Origin: Lepus europaeus
Lineage: Eukaryota; Chordata; Mammalia; Lagomorpha; Leporidae
DNA: 64,000 nucleotides
Assembly (NCBI RefSeq): GCF_033115175.1
Contig: NC_084831.1
Span: 45,602,002 to 45,666,001 of the forward strand
Reading direction: 5' to 3'
Part shown: positions 11,797 through 36,706 of the stretch, one piece after another
Layout: each line of letters begins with the position of its first letter
Numbering within the stretch: the stretch's first letter is position 1
Translations under genes and position numbers: made by a program
The notes under the pieces: generated by a model
What the model was told of the DNA's origin: nothing
The model's database searches: none
What the model saw: the letters and a program-made list of their open reading frames with translations, nothing else

Positions 11797-12121
11797 GAGG
11801 GGAGTGGTGCTGTGATGCAGCAGGTTAAGCTGCTGTATGCAGTGCTGGCATCCCATTTGAGCACTGGTTCGAGTCCCGGCTGCTGCACTTCCAATCCAGC
11901 TCTGTGCTAGTGTGCCTGGAAGGGCAGAAGAGAATGGCCCAAGTGCTTGGGCCCCTGCACCCAGGTGGGAGACCCAGATGAAGCTCCTGGTTCCTGGTTT
12001 TGGCCTGGCCCAGTCCATTTGGGGAGTGGATCAGTAGATGGAAGATCTCTTTCCCCTCTCTGTCTCTCCCTCTCTCTTACTGTTAACTCTCTCAAGTAAA
12101 TAAATAAAGCTTTAAAAAAAT
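11797..12121 (+). mobile_element. C-repeat SINE, full length
   Basis: Head GAGGGGAGTGGTGCTGTG, tail AAATAAATAAAGCTTTAAAA. A probable target duplication (AATTATGTAT before, AAAAATGTAT after) flanks it. Confidence 0.9.
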
Positions 12122-12125
12122 GTAT

Positions 12126-12420
12126 GGGGCCGGCACTGCGGCAAAGCGGATACAGGCAGTGTCTGCAGTGCCGGCATTCCATATGGGTGCCGGTTCAAGT
12201 TCTAGCTGCTCCACTTACAATCCAGCTCCTTGCTAATTGCCTGAGAAAGCAGCAGAAATGGCCTGAGTACTTGGGCCATCATCTGTTGTCTTCCCAGGCA
12301 CATTACTGTTCATGTGCCCTGTGGCACTTGATTGGAAGCAAAGCAGCTGTGACTTGAATCAAAGGATGCCCCAGCGATTACAAGTGGTGGCTTAACTCAC
12401 TGTGCTAAATACTTGCCCCT
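12126..12420. mobile_element. Two-headed C-repeat that reverses orientation at its internal palindrome
   Basis: Starts as a plus-strand SINE head (GGGGCCGGCACTGCGGC). It reaches the internal palindrome at 12260-12277, then continues as minus-strand SINE (TTCCCAGGCACATTA) and ends in a reversed head. Neither end has a tail. Confidence 0.8.
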
Positions 12421-12449
12421 AGGCCTCTATCTTTTCTAAGAGGCAGCGT

Positions 12450-12785
12450 ATTTTTTTTTTTAAGATTTATTTTCATTTATTTGAAAGGCACAGTTACACA
12501 GAGAGAGAGGGAGAGACAGAGAGAGACTTTCCATTCACTGGTTTATTCCTCCAAATGGCCACAATGGCCAGGGCTGGGCCAGGCTGAGCCAGCAGCCTAG
12601 ACCCCCATTTGGATCTCCCACGTGGGTAGCAGGGGCCCAAACACTTAGGCTGCCCTCTGCGGCCTTTCTCAGGAGCATCAGCAGGGAGCAGGATGGGAAG
12701 TGGAATAGTGGGGATTTGAACCGGCCCTCACATGGGATGCCGGCATCACAGGTGGCAGCTCTCCACTGTGTGAGAAGCACCACCT
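12450..12785 (-). mobile_element. C-repeat SINE
   Basis: T-run tail, full body, diverged head ending GTGAGAAGCACC. Confidence 0.88.
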
Positions 12786-12892
12786 TTAGGCCAGGCTTTG
12801 ACACATGTTGACTGCCTGGATGCCTCTACCCACTCATCGAGCTTAAAGGTCAGAGTTCAGACGTCTTCAGTGAGCCTCCCCCTTCTCATTCC

Positions 12893-13140
12893 CTTTTTAT
12901 TGAGAGAATAGGATCCCACCCATTAGCTCACTCCTGAAAAGCCTCCTATGGCAGTGAGGAGCTGATGCCAGGAGCCAAGAACTCAGTGCAGGTCTCCAGA
13001 AAGGTAGGACCCCAATTATTGAGCCACCACCCTGCCTCGGGGTGTCTGCATTAGCAGGAGCCTGGAACCGAAGCTTGAGCCGGGTTTCAAACCCAGGCAC
13101 TCTTGACATGTATGCGGGGGGGTCTTAATGCCTGTCCTTC
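12893..13140 (-). mobile_element. Old diverged C-repeat or related SINE
   Basis: Only scattered similarity remains (GCCAGGAGCCAAGAACTCAG, GGGTTTCAAACCCAGGCA). Confidence 0.6.
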
Positions 13141-13184
13141 CCCCACCTTATTTTCTATTAAGCATTTACTTGTTTCTATTTTGC

Positions 13185-13340
13185 ATTCATTCATTAAACA
13201 CATGTGAGTATTTACTGTGTGTCCGCGGTGTTTTAGGCGCAGGGTCTAAGGCAGTGAATAAACAAATCCCTGCATTTGTGGAGCTTAACCCCTAGTGGGA
13301 GACACAGTCATCCAGCAGAGTCAAAACGGAACACACACAG
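13185..13340. mobile_element. L2-like fragment
   Basis: CATTCATTCATTAAACACAT followed by a TATTTACTGTGTG block and TTTGTGGAGCTTAACCCC. Confidence 0.55.
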
Positions 13341-13952
13341 GACGAGAGTTAAATGCTAAAGAGAAAAGTAACTAGAGAAGAGGGACAAGTGTATCGCCGT
13401 GGACCTATTCCCGGCGCTTGTCTGCGTTGTCTGGATCTTGCACTAAACTGTAATTGTAATCCACCCTAGACACGTTTTGTCCACCAACACCAACCGACGC
13501 TTAGCACAGAGCCCGAGACGCAGTGGGCAAAGGAACTGCTCCCAGGCACGGCCTTGCTTTCAGGAGGCGCAAAAGGAAATCCCCAGGAAAAGCGGGGACA
13601 GTCACTCGCTTTCGGCGCTCGGGAGAGCGTGCAGGTGGAGCAGTCAGCCTGAGGCGGAGCTAGTGTGGCCACCCTGGGACCCAGGGCAAGCACTCCGGAA
13701 AGTGCTCGCAGCGGTGAGACGTGGGGGGAGGGTGAAGGAGACGCCGGCCGAGGCCCCTCCCAGCGGGCGCTGGACACCTGCGCCGGTTTAGGCTTTTCCA
13801 CTCTTACTTTTACAGCGAGGGACACTGGGGCTCAGACAGCGCCCAGTGCAAACTCCAGCAGTTCAGACAGATCAAGGATGTTGTAAATTCAGGTTTCCAG
13901 TCCTGCCGCTCTTCTCCACGACCCGCCCCAGCCCCTACAGCGACCACTCACC

Positions 13953-14090
13953 TACACTCCTGAGCTTCCCTCAAGTGAGGATCCTCTGGGTTCCGCCCCC
14001 TGGGAGGCGGGGAGCGCTTAGAGATTCTCACCTATAGGAAAGCGGAACGGCCTGCGGGGTGGTAACAAGAAGAGAACATCTTGACTGTGA
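13953..14090 (-). other. CYB5RL: Predicted non-coding first exon of CYB5RL
   Basis: Two strong minus-strand donor sites lie just upstream of MRPL37: GTAG|GTGAGT (last exon base 13952) and TATAG|GTGAGA (last exon base 14032). Either could end a 5' UTR exon that splices to 10546. The start of transcription cannot be fixed from sequence; it should lie near 14,040-14,120. Confidence 0.4.
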
Positions 14091-14212
14091 TTGGTTGAGG
14101 TTTCTGCCGTTCATGAAATGAGCCTTGGCGTCCAGCCCTTTTTGTTCCCATCAGGCCCTTCGCGGGGAAGATGGCGGCGCCCAGGTAGAGGTCTTGAGGC
14201 GAGGGGGTCGGT
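14035..14212. promoter_or_regulatory. CpG-rich bidirectional promoter between CYB5RL and MRPL37
   Basis: TATA-less, CpG-rich gap between two divergent genes. It has an inverted CCAAT box (ATTGG, 14090-14094) and a YY1-type element AAGATGGCGGC (14168-14178) just upstream of the MRPL37 start. YY1 elements of this type usually sit at or just after the start site of housekeeping genes, so MRPL37 transcription probably starts around 14,130-14,165, near the pyrimidine-rich stretch at 14136-14152. Confidence 0.65.
14171..14188 (+). CDS. Five-codon upstream ORF in the MRPL37 leader
   Basis: The ATG inside the YY1-type element opens a reading frame of ATG, four codons (Ala Ala Pro Arg) and TAG, ending 24 nt before the MRPL37 start. 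Its context (aagATGG) is favourable. It matters only if transcription starts upstream of 14171, which is not shown by sequence. Confidence 0.4.
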   Translation: MAAPR

Positions 14213-28881
<14,669 letters not shown>

Positions 28882-28962
28882 GTGAGGACCACCCTGGGGC
28901 CTGAATGCCCCTGAAGAACTGCACCCTGGTGGCCTGGCAGCCTGGCCCACTGGTCTCATGGC

Positions 28963-28968
28963 AATAAA
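28963..28968 (+). terminator. MRPL37 polyadenylation signal
   Basis: Canonical AATAAA 82 nt after the stop codon. Cleavage is expected around 28,980-28,990, giving a short 3' UTR of about 100 nt. Confidence 0.88.
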
Positions 28969-29324
28969 GAGGTCTTGCATTGCTGTGGAGCCTGTGTCGG
29001 GTGAGAGTGCTGTTGGAGGGACCCATGGGTCCGTGCCGTGGTCCCTGGGGGTGATGCAGATGAGTGTCTCCTCTCCGAGTTTCGGTTGCTTCGTCTGGAG
29101 CTGGGGGCCTGCATGACTGACTGGTCTTGTCCTGGAGACCACAGGGGATGCAGTTGTGCCGTCTGCCTCAGCGCTGCTTGGCCGTGGGTGTTAGCTCTTC
29201 CGGAGCTGGATCGTGCACACAGCACGCAGTAGCTGCGGAAAGGCACGGGGTACTCCCTGTAGGCCTCTCCCTAGTGCCCTGGGGAGGGAATGGTCTGCTC
29301 CCGCCCCTGTCTCTGCTGCCTCTG

Positions 29325-29425
29325 TTGGCACTAGCGACACCAAGCCCTGCTCTGGGTCAGGCACCTCACGGCAGACTTATTTAATCTCCACATAGCCCTT
29401 GCGAGGTACATGTCACTTCCGTATT
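29325..29425. mobile_element. MIR-like fragment
   Basis: GGGTCAGGCACCTCACGG and TTAATCTCCACATAGCCCTT. Confidence 0.5.
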
Positions 29426-30384
29426 CAAGGCCCGTACTGAGCGCCTGGGACGTGCTAGACACAGCCCTGGGCCCAAGAGGTGGTTTTAGGAGTTTGCCCA
29501 GTGTCACACGGTTGTTGTTTCAGGTCAGCTTCTCAGGGAAACACCTGCACCTGTGCAGGAGGCGGCAGCCCGGGGGAGGAGAGAAGGAGGTGTCGGGCTG
29601 CCCTGGCCCTCTGCCAGGCCCTGGAGCTGGTATCCTACCCTGAGCTTCTCCACAGCGCCCCTGGCCCATCACCACTTCTGGGCGTGCTGCTCCCCACTGC
29701 GGGGAGGCCTTGGCTGAGGTGGCTTTGTTGGGCTGGGACCGCTGAGAGCAGTTAGAGCGGAAGCTTCCAGCAGCAGCTGGAGGAACTCTGAAGAGAGCCC
29801 TGAGAGCATGCCCAGGCCCACAGCTGGGAAGTGGCTGCCTTGTGTGTGGCCTGTGTTTGCTGCCCAGGCTCGTGCTGTCCCCACTTCACACTGTCCCTTT
29901 CTGTGAGGAGGCCTTGAGGGGCTAGGGCAGGGGTAGCAGCAGGAGGGATGGCAAGGAGAGGTGACCACTAGGAAAGCAGAGGGGTGAGGGGTCCAAGCGA
30001 GTCGGGGAGTGGCTGGAAATGGGTGCAGGAGGAGCAGGGCTGTGGCTGGAGTGACCTGCACATGAGAGGCCTTGAATACCCACACCCCAGGCTTCCCAAG
30101 GGAGGCCATCTGGGGCCAGAGCATTCGGTGAGCCCTCCCATGTAAAGGTGAGAACAGTTACATTTACATAGGTGAAAATTCAGAGAAGGGTCACCATTAT
30201 CCCACCTGCAGCACAGCCCCTCGTCCTTTTCCCTAAGGACAGCCACAGCAGAGAGGTGCTGAGGTGGTATTGGGTGGGCTGTGCCTACGTGCTCGCCTGG
30301 GGTCTGGAGATTGCAGATCTTGCCGAATCAGCACGGGGGTCTGCCTTGTCCTTTGGAACAGCTTTGTCTGTGGGTGGATGTTCG

Positions 30385-30500
30385 GGCAGTCCAGTGGGTA
30401 GTTTTTACAGATGCTGCTGCAATGAGCATCTTTGTTCTTGCGTCTTGGCCATCGGCAAAATTCCTGACAGAACTCGCTGAGTGGAAGGGATTTTTTAAGA
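30385..30500. mobile_element. Ancient L1-like remnant
   Basis: Weak similarity (GCTGCAATGAGCATCTTTG, GAGTGGAAGGGATTTTT) to L1 3'-end sequence. Confidence 0.45.
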
Positions 30501-31428
30501 CCACTGGTGGGAGTACAGAGGATGAGCTGGCGGGATGAGGGGGCCACTGTGCTGTCCTCGGGGTGACAGTGATGACTTGAAGGGTCCCGAGCAGGCCAGG
30601 TCCCTAGGAGACTGACTGAACTGGGGTGAGAGGGGGAAATGAACTTGAGTCCTGATGGAGAAGCACAGAGGCTCTGAGCAGGGGCAGCCAGTGGACCCTG
30701 CCCCGGGGCGGGGCCAGCCTTGGAGCCCAGCGCCCACTGCACTTCCCCAGCTGCAGACAGCAGGCAGGGCTGGCAGCGCTGGCAGCTTTTATCCTTCCCA
30801 GAGGGGAGCGGGGCTCAGAGACCACAGGATGTGGTGATAACTGCCCCTCCACAGATGTGCCCACTTCCCCACAGCCCACTGTCCGCCCTCCCCACCTACT
30901 TTCCTCCTCACACATAGCAAGGAGGAAGCACAGGGTGGCATGAAGGCCCCAGGTTGCCCAGAGGAGCCTGGAGCGAAGAAGCAGGAGCAGCAGGTGGGAG
31001 CAGGGGCCCTCCCCTTGGGAGCACGTCTGCGAGACGCATCTCCTGGTCACAGTGCAGTGCCTGGTTCACTTCAGCAGCCTGCAGCCGCGGGGACAGTCCT
31101 GCCCTCATTTCCCACAGCCTCCCAGATTCCAGCTGCCTGCTTCCCCACCGGCCACGTGGGGCCGCAGTAGCTCTCCTTCAAGTTTCCCCACCTGTGGATT
31201 GGAGGCCATATTTGGCCAAGAGGTGTCCATGGACCGGTTCAGAGTCTCCAGGAGCTGTGCAGAGGCTGCACTCTGGGACCTCATGTGGGCTGCCCTCAGT
31301 TCTCTCCCCAGGCTGGTTCAGGCTGGACCCCAGACAGGTACTTCCTCTGTGACTTGGCTGGCAGGGCTGTGTCAGCTGCAGATTTAAGGTTGAGGCAGGA
31401 AGAGGACAGGCTCCTCTTGGACCTTACT

Positions 31429-31737
31429 TATTTTTTAAAAGATTCATGTATTTGAAAGAGTGACAGAGATAGATAGCATCCGTACACTGATTCACTCTTC
31501 AAATGCCCACAATGGCCAAGGCTGGGACAGGCCAATGCCAGGAGCCGGGAACTCCCTCTGGGTCTCCCACGGTGGTGGTGGGAACCCAAGTACTCGGGCC
31601 ATCATCCAGTGCCTCCCAGGTGCACCAGCAGGAAGCTGGATGGAAAGAACAGAGTAGCCTGGAGTTGAACTGATACTATCCTATGGGATGCTGGTGTTTC
31701 AGGTGGCAGCCTAACCTGCGGCACCATAGGGTCCGCC
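31429..31737 (-). mobile_element. C-repeat SINE
   Basis: AAAAGATTCATGTATTTGAA tail to GCACCATAGGGTCCGCC. Confidence 0.85.
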
Positions 31738-31772
31738 ACATGAGGGAGGACAGACTGGAATGAGGTATGCAT

Positions 31773-31975
31773 TAGGGGCAGGCGTTTGGTGCAGTGGTTA
31801 AGCAGTGGGATGCCCACGTCCCATATCAGTGGCCTGGGTTCAAGTCCTGGCTCCTCTGCCTTCTGATTCCAGTTTCCTGGGGTACACCCTTGGAGGCAGC
31901 AGATGACAGCTCAAATGTTTGCCTCCTTGCCACCCACTTGGGAGTCTCGGGTTGACTTCTGTTTTCTTTGGTAAG
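31773..31975 (+). mobile_element. C-repeat SINE, 3'-truncated
   Basis: Head GGGGCAGGCGTTTGGTGC to about GGTTGACTTCTG; no tail of its own. Confidence 0.75.
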
Positions 31976-31985
31976 ATTGATTTAT

Positions 31986-32135
31986 TGGGGTCGGCGTTGT
32001 TGCACAAATAGTTAAGCCTCTGCTTCTCATGCTGGCATCCCATATGGGTGCTTGTTCGAGGTCCAGCTGCTCCTCTCGCTCTTCTCCTCTTGCTGTAACT
32101 CTGCCTTTCAAATCAATCAATCAATCATCTTTTCC
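31986..32135 (+). mobile_element. C-repeat SINE with internal deletion
   Basis: Head and 5' third (GGGGTCGGCGTTGTTGCAC) joined directly to the 3' end (CTCTGCCTTTCAAATCAATC); the middle is missing. Confidence 0.82.
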
Positions 32136-32139
32136 CCCC

Positions 32140-32467
32140 TAAAGATTTATTTATTTATTTGAAATGCAGAGTTACAGAGAGGCAGAGAGAGAGAGAGAGA
32201 GAGAGAGAGCTCTTCCATCCGCTGGTTCACTCCCCCAAATGGCCACAACCGCTAGAACCGCACTGATCCTAAGCCAGGAGCCTGGAGCTTTTGGGTCTCC
32301 CATGCAGGTGCAGGGGCCCAAGCACTTGCGCCATCTTCCACTGCTTTCCTAGGCCACAGCAGAGAGCTGGATTGGATGTGGAGCAGCTGGGACTTGAACT
32401 GGCACTCACATGGGATGCCAGCACTGCAGGCAGTGGCTTTACCCGTTATGCCACAGCGCCAGCCCCC
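32140..32467 (-). mobile_element. C-repeat SINE, full length
   Basis: AAAGATTTATTTATTTATTT tail to GCCACAGCGCCAGCCCCC, adjoining the previous element tail to tail. Confidence 0.93.
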
Positions 32468-32474
32468 CCCCCCC

Positions 32475-32600
32475 TTTTAAATTAGTTATTTGAAAAAGAA
32501 GATCCTCCATCTTGCTGGCTCACTCCCCAAATGGCTGCAACACCTGGGGCTGGGCCAGGTTGAAGCCAGGAACCAGAACCTTCTTTGAGACCTGGGTTTT
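32475..32600 (-). mobile_element. C-repeat SINE fragment
   Basis: Tail and 3' third only (GGCTCACTCCCCAAATGGCT). Confidence 0.8.
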
Positions 32601-33581
32601 TAACAGACAAATATGTGTTAGAGTGACAGGAGGGAAGGTGAGGCTGGCTGGGAGTGTGCACTGCAGCGGCCTGGGGGCAGTCATGGACAGCTGTGGCCCG
32701 TGTTTTATTGGGGAGCGCGCTCTAGAGTCATTTGTAGGAAAGCAAGGATGGTGCAGGGGGGCAGAGGGGAACTGAAGTCCCCATTGACCCTGTAGAGAAG
32801 TGTGCAGCCCAGGGTTGTCCTCGGAGTCCCACGTCAGCCACTGGCCCCTGGCTGGGGAGGCAGTTCCCCGGGCCTAGGGCAGCTGCCAGGAAGGGCACAG
32901 TGTGAGAGTCAGCAGCTGGGTAGGGGTGCTGGCCTTCACCTCATGGGGTAAGGCACACTGCCCTGAGTCACCAGGGTCGGGAGGGCCTCTGTAAAAGGTG
33001 GCGTTGAATGGGAACTCAGTGCAGGGTGGGAAGGTCCCAGGGGACAGTTCCCGTTTGGCTGAGGCTGCTCTGGGCCGCAGACCAGTTGAGTCTGTGGAGA
33101 CCTCTCACAGCCCCATACTGGGGAGGGACTTTGAGGTCCACTGGAGTTGGTTCAAACTCCAGCCCAGCCTCTAACCTGGGGCTCCAGGACCCAAGCCTTC
33201 CCCCTACCAACTCTAACCGCCTCTCCTCCCGAGCTGGCTTACACCTTCTGGTGGCCGGGCACTCACTACTTTGGATGCAGCCCCTTGGTTTGGCCGCTCT
33301 GGCTTCTGTCAATCCTTGTAGCTTTAACTCGAGGTCCCAGCTGCCCGCTGAGGCCACCCCACTCATCTCCTCCCAGTGGGGCCACTGTCCTGTAGAGCTG
33401 TGAGGTTGGCTTATGTGCCTCAAAGCCCAGTAGCTCTGTCCACCTCCCTCCTGGCTCTGCTCTGCTTCCCACCACAGGGGCCACCTCAGTCAGCTTCTGC
33501 AGGCCACAGTGAACGCAAAGTGGAGCCTGGGAGACTTAACTCTTCAGCTGGGCTGAGAGGGGCAGGTAGGGCAAGGCCAGC

Positions 33582-33602
33582 CCCCCCCTCCCCCCCCCCC
33601 CG
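33582..33602. repeat. C-rich homopolymer tract
   Basis: Nearly pure C run interrupted by one T; prone to length error in sequencing. Confidence 0.8.
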
Positions 33603-34824
33603 GTTCCTGACACTGAGTTGTTCATTGCCACCTGAGGTCTGTGTCCCATACCAGCCACCCCCAGGTGGGCTACATCTCCCCACTCAAAGCCACATCCAGG
33701 GAGTGGGCTTGCTGCGCATCTGATGCCTTAGAGCCCAGCCTATCAGGAGCGACTGACCCCTCCCAGCTTCCTGTCACTGCCGTGCCCCCCACCCCAATGC
33801 ATCCACCCACACACATGACACACAGTGGGCCTTCTCATTGCCAGTTGGGCCAGTTAGGGAACCCCCAAGGGTCAAGATCGTCCTTGAGGGACAACCCAAC
33901 AATTCAGCACATTTCCTAAGTACTCCCTGTGCCTGGTGTGCTCGGAGCTACGGATCCAGGAGGGAGTCCTCCCAGGCTGCTGGCCACAGGATGGAGTGGT
34001 CAGCCTCCTTCAGCTCTGCGATAGTCCCCCCTTTCCCTAAACCCAAGCACCTTACCCTAGGTGACAGTAATGGGCCGGGGCGCTAGCACTGAGCGCCTTC
34101 CAGGGGTGCCTATACTCGCCAGCATCTGTTACTCCGTGACCATTTCCTGCACACCTCCTGCCGCGGGCCCTGCGTGTGCTGGGGCTTTTGGGAACAGTGA
34201 CAGCTCAGACACGGTCCCTGGTTAGAGGAGCTCCCAGCCTGATTAGGGGAGGCAGACACTGAACCCTGACAGCCTAGGGGCCCTGGGGACCCAGAGAACC
34301 CCCAGCCTAGCTCCCTAAAAGGGCAGTTGGAGCGCATGCCAGGAACAAAGGCTCTCTCTGTGGTCGCGGAGCTAAAGTTGTAGCACAAAGTGCTGAAGGG
34401 TGCGAAGAGAAGCCTTGGCAGGGCCTGCCTTGGGGAGGAGGGAGCACCTGCCCCAGGGCGCCTCAGTAGCGGACTGCATGCCCTGCTCGGTGCTCTGTGC
34501 CTCCCTTGCTCGACCCCTGGGGCACCTTGCTCTCCCATCCTCCCATCCTCTGTTCCCCCTCCTGCTGCCCTGATCTCTCCCTGCTCACAGCCGCAGGGCC
34601 TGTGCTGGGGCCCCTCCCCCACTCACTCCCTGGATGACCTCAGCCAGCCTCATGGTGTCCAAGCATCCAAATGCCAAGTCTCCTCCACCCAGACTTCCCA
34701 GTGATACCAGCACTGGCTGTCACATTGGCCTCCCAAATTGAGCCTGCCCCCCGACTGACTGGTTCATGCTGTATCCCCCGTGCTAGAGTGATCTGTGGCA
34801 TCTACGGGGAGCTCAAAACACACG

Positions 34825-34868
34825 AGGATGGATGATGTGGATCATGGATGATGGATGATGGATAGATG
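34825..34868. repeat. GGAT/GATG-rich microsatellite
   Basis: Irregular GGATGGATGATG repeats in the intergenic region. Confidence 0.8.
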
Positions 34869-36700
34869 GCGGGAAGGAAGGGCTACGGAGGCACAGGAGG
34901 GCTCTGTGGCCTTGGAAAGGATGAGAGGGAGGCAGGAAACCAAGGCGGTGGCTAAATGTTTAGACCCCAGCTGCCAAGGACTGGGGCGCCACAGCTGCCT
35001 GGGAATGGAAGCAGCAGCCCCAACCTCAGGCAGAGCGGACTGTCCACCTTTAAGTTCTCGGGCTGCTCCTTTGTTTCCAGCTTGAGGCCCACTGGCTGCA
35101 CCACCTGAGCCCAGCACTGGCAGAGAAGGGCACCGCTGCCTCCACGTCTTCCTGTCTGCCTGGCTGCTACACCCAAACCCAGGGCCCTGGAGCTCTGCAG
35201 AACAGCTCTGGGACAAGGCCTGAGCCCCAAGAAGTCCACTCCATGTCTGGATTCTTGGCACACAATCCCTACCTGTCACCTGACAGCAGATGCCGGGGGA
35301 CAAGGCGGGGTTTCCTTAGACTCCCCAGGGAGCCCTGCTGGAGTCCCCGTGCCTTGGCAGCTGCAGAATCCCCCAGGCCGTTCTGCTGTCAGCCAGTTTG
35401 TGGCTCCAGGGAAAGGCTCTGTGTATGTATGTGTTGGAGAATCAGGTAACTTGGGAGAGCGGTGACTGTGGCTGCAGACTTCAGCCAGGCTCCTCCCCTC
35501 CTACCTAGGTTCCAGTGATGGCCTCAAACGTGGCCTCATGTGGAAGGAGTGGTGCGACACTCCTCCTCCTGCCCTCACCACTGGCTGAATCCTTAGCAGC
35601 CAGGCCCGGTAGGGCCGCGTCATGGAAACACTGGTGAACAGGACACAGCCCTTTCCTCCAGGTCTGCCCCTGGGGAAGGCCAAGCCCGACCCAACGCTCA
35701 CCAGGGCCGTCTGTGCGGTGCAGGGAACTGCTGGCCACCGAGGTCCACGGGCTGAGAGGCTGCAGGGAGTGCTGTGCTGGTAGAGGTGGGTGGTGGGGTG
35801 CACAGTGGCAGGGCTCTTAAGGCCTGGCCATTTCCTGTCCTGCACCAGGGCACCCCCTCTGGGGCTCCTGCCTGGGCTGTCTCTTGTTCCAGGAGCACAG
35901 GTGGCAGCCAAGGGCCTACTGGCGGCAGTTAGCTGTGCTGGGGGCCTTCTCAATGCAGGTCAGTCCTGGCCAGTCTCCCCACGTGTGTAGCAGGGATGTG
36001 TTCTTGCCCATGGCCACACAGCAAGTTGGCAAAGGACAGATCAGAGCCAGGCAGTCTGCCATGTGGTCCCGAGACCCCTGGACCGGGTGCACACTCTGCT
36101 GGGGGCATGTGTGCTGCCCCACCCCCCACAGGCCCCAGAGCTCCAGGTAAGCAAAGAAGTTCCACTTTCTATGTTGCAAGTCGGCATCCAGGGCAGCCAC
36201 CTCCCCCAGCCTCTGCCTTTCCTGCCCGGCTGCAGGCCGGGAATGGCTGTCCCCACATCCTGCCCGGGCCCTCCCACCATCTTCCAGGACACAGCCTGCG
36301 GGAACCTTCTGAAGTCCAAGCCAGACTGTGCCACTCACAGAGTCCTCACGGCCTGGGACGTTCACCAAAAACAAACCCAACCTCCCGGTGGCCCAGTACC
36401 CAAAGGGAAAGCCGGGACACCAGGGACCTTATCATACTCTAAGGATCAGAAACATCCGCATGTGGAGGCAGCTCTCAAAGGGTCCTCAAGGGCCTCCCCT
36501 CCCAGCCGCCTCCCTCCCCACCCCAGGCCTCTGCAGCTCTCCAGAGAAGACCCACACCCCGCCCAGGGACAGGGCAGCATCTTGCACGAGCCAGGAACAG
36601 AACCCTGTGCCCAAGGAGCCCCTTGCCTTGTGTCATCAAATCCAACTCCAACCCGCGATCCCCAAACATGTCAGGAAGGGCTTGCGGAAAAAGATGTCCC

Positions 36701-36706
36701 TTTAAT
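36701..36706 (-). terminator. Distal SSBP3 polyadenylation signal (ATTAAA)
   Basis: Minus-strand ATTAAA followed by GGGACATC. It marks the expected end of the long 3' UTR; cleavage should fall near 36,675-36,690. Confidence 0.6.

Larger units (their letters stand above)
10547..13951 (-). other. CYB5RL 5' intron (upstream limit uncertain)
   Basis: Between the start-codon exon and the predicted non-coding first exon. Five C-repeats lie in a dense cluster (11330-13140), followed by an L2-like fragment (13185-13340) and GC-rich promoter-proximal sequence after 13400. The upper limit depends on which of two first-exon donors is used (13952 or 14032). Confidence 0.55.
28990..36680. other. Intergenic region between the convergent MRPL37 and SSBP3
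   Basis: 7.7 kb with no gene I can support. It contains a MIR (29325-29425), an L1-like remnant (30385-30500), a cluster of five C-repeats (31429-32600), a C-rich homopolymer run (33582-33602) and a GGAT/GATG microsatellite (34825-34868). The many open frames at 29.0-31.4 and 33.0-36.6 kb have no splice logic, conserved motifs or continuity between frames, and fit GC-rich non-coding DNA. Confidence 0.7.

Noticed and set aside
33000-36680. Several ORFs of 100-236 codons in the intergenic region
   Set aside because: No motif, no conserved block, no agreement between adjacent frames, and equal numbers on both strands; consistent with stop-poor GC-rich DNA.
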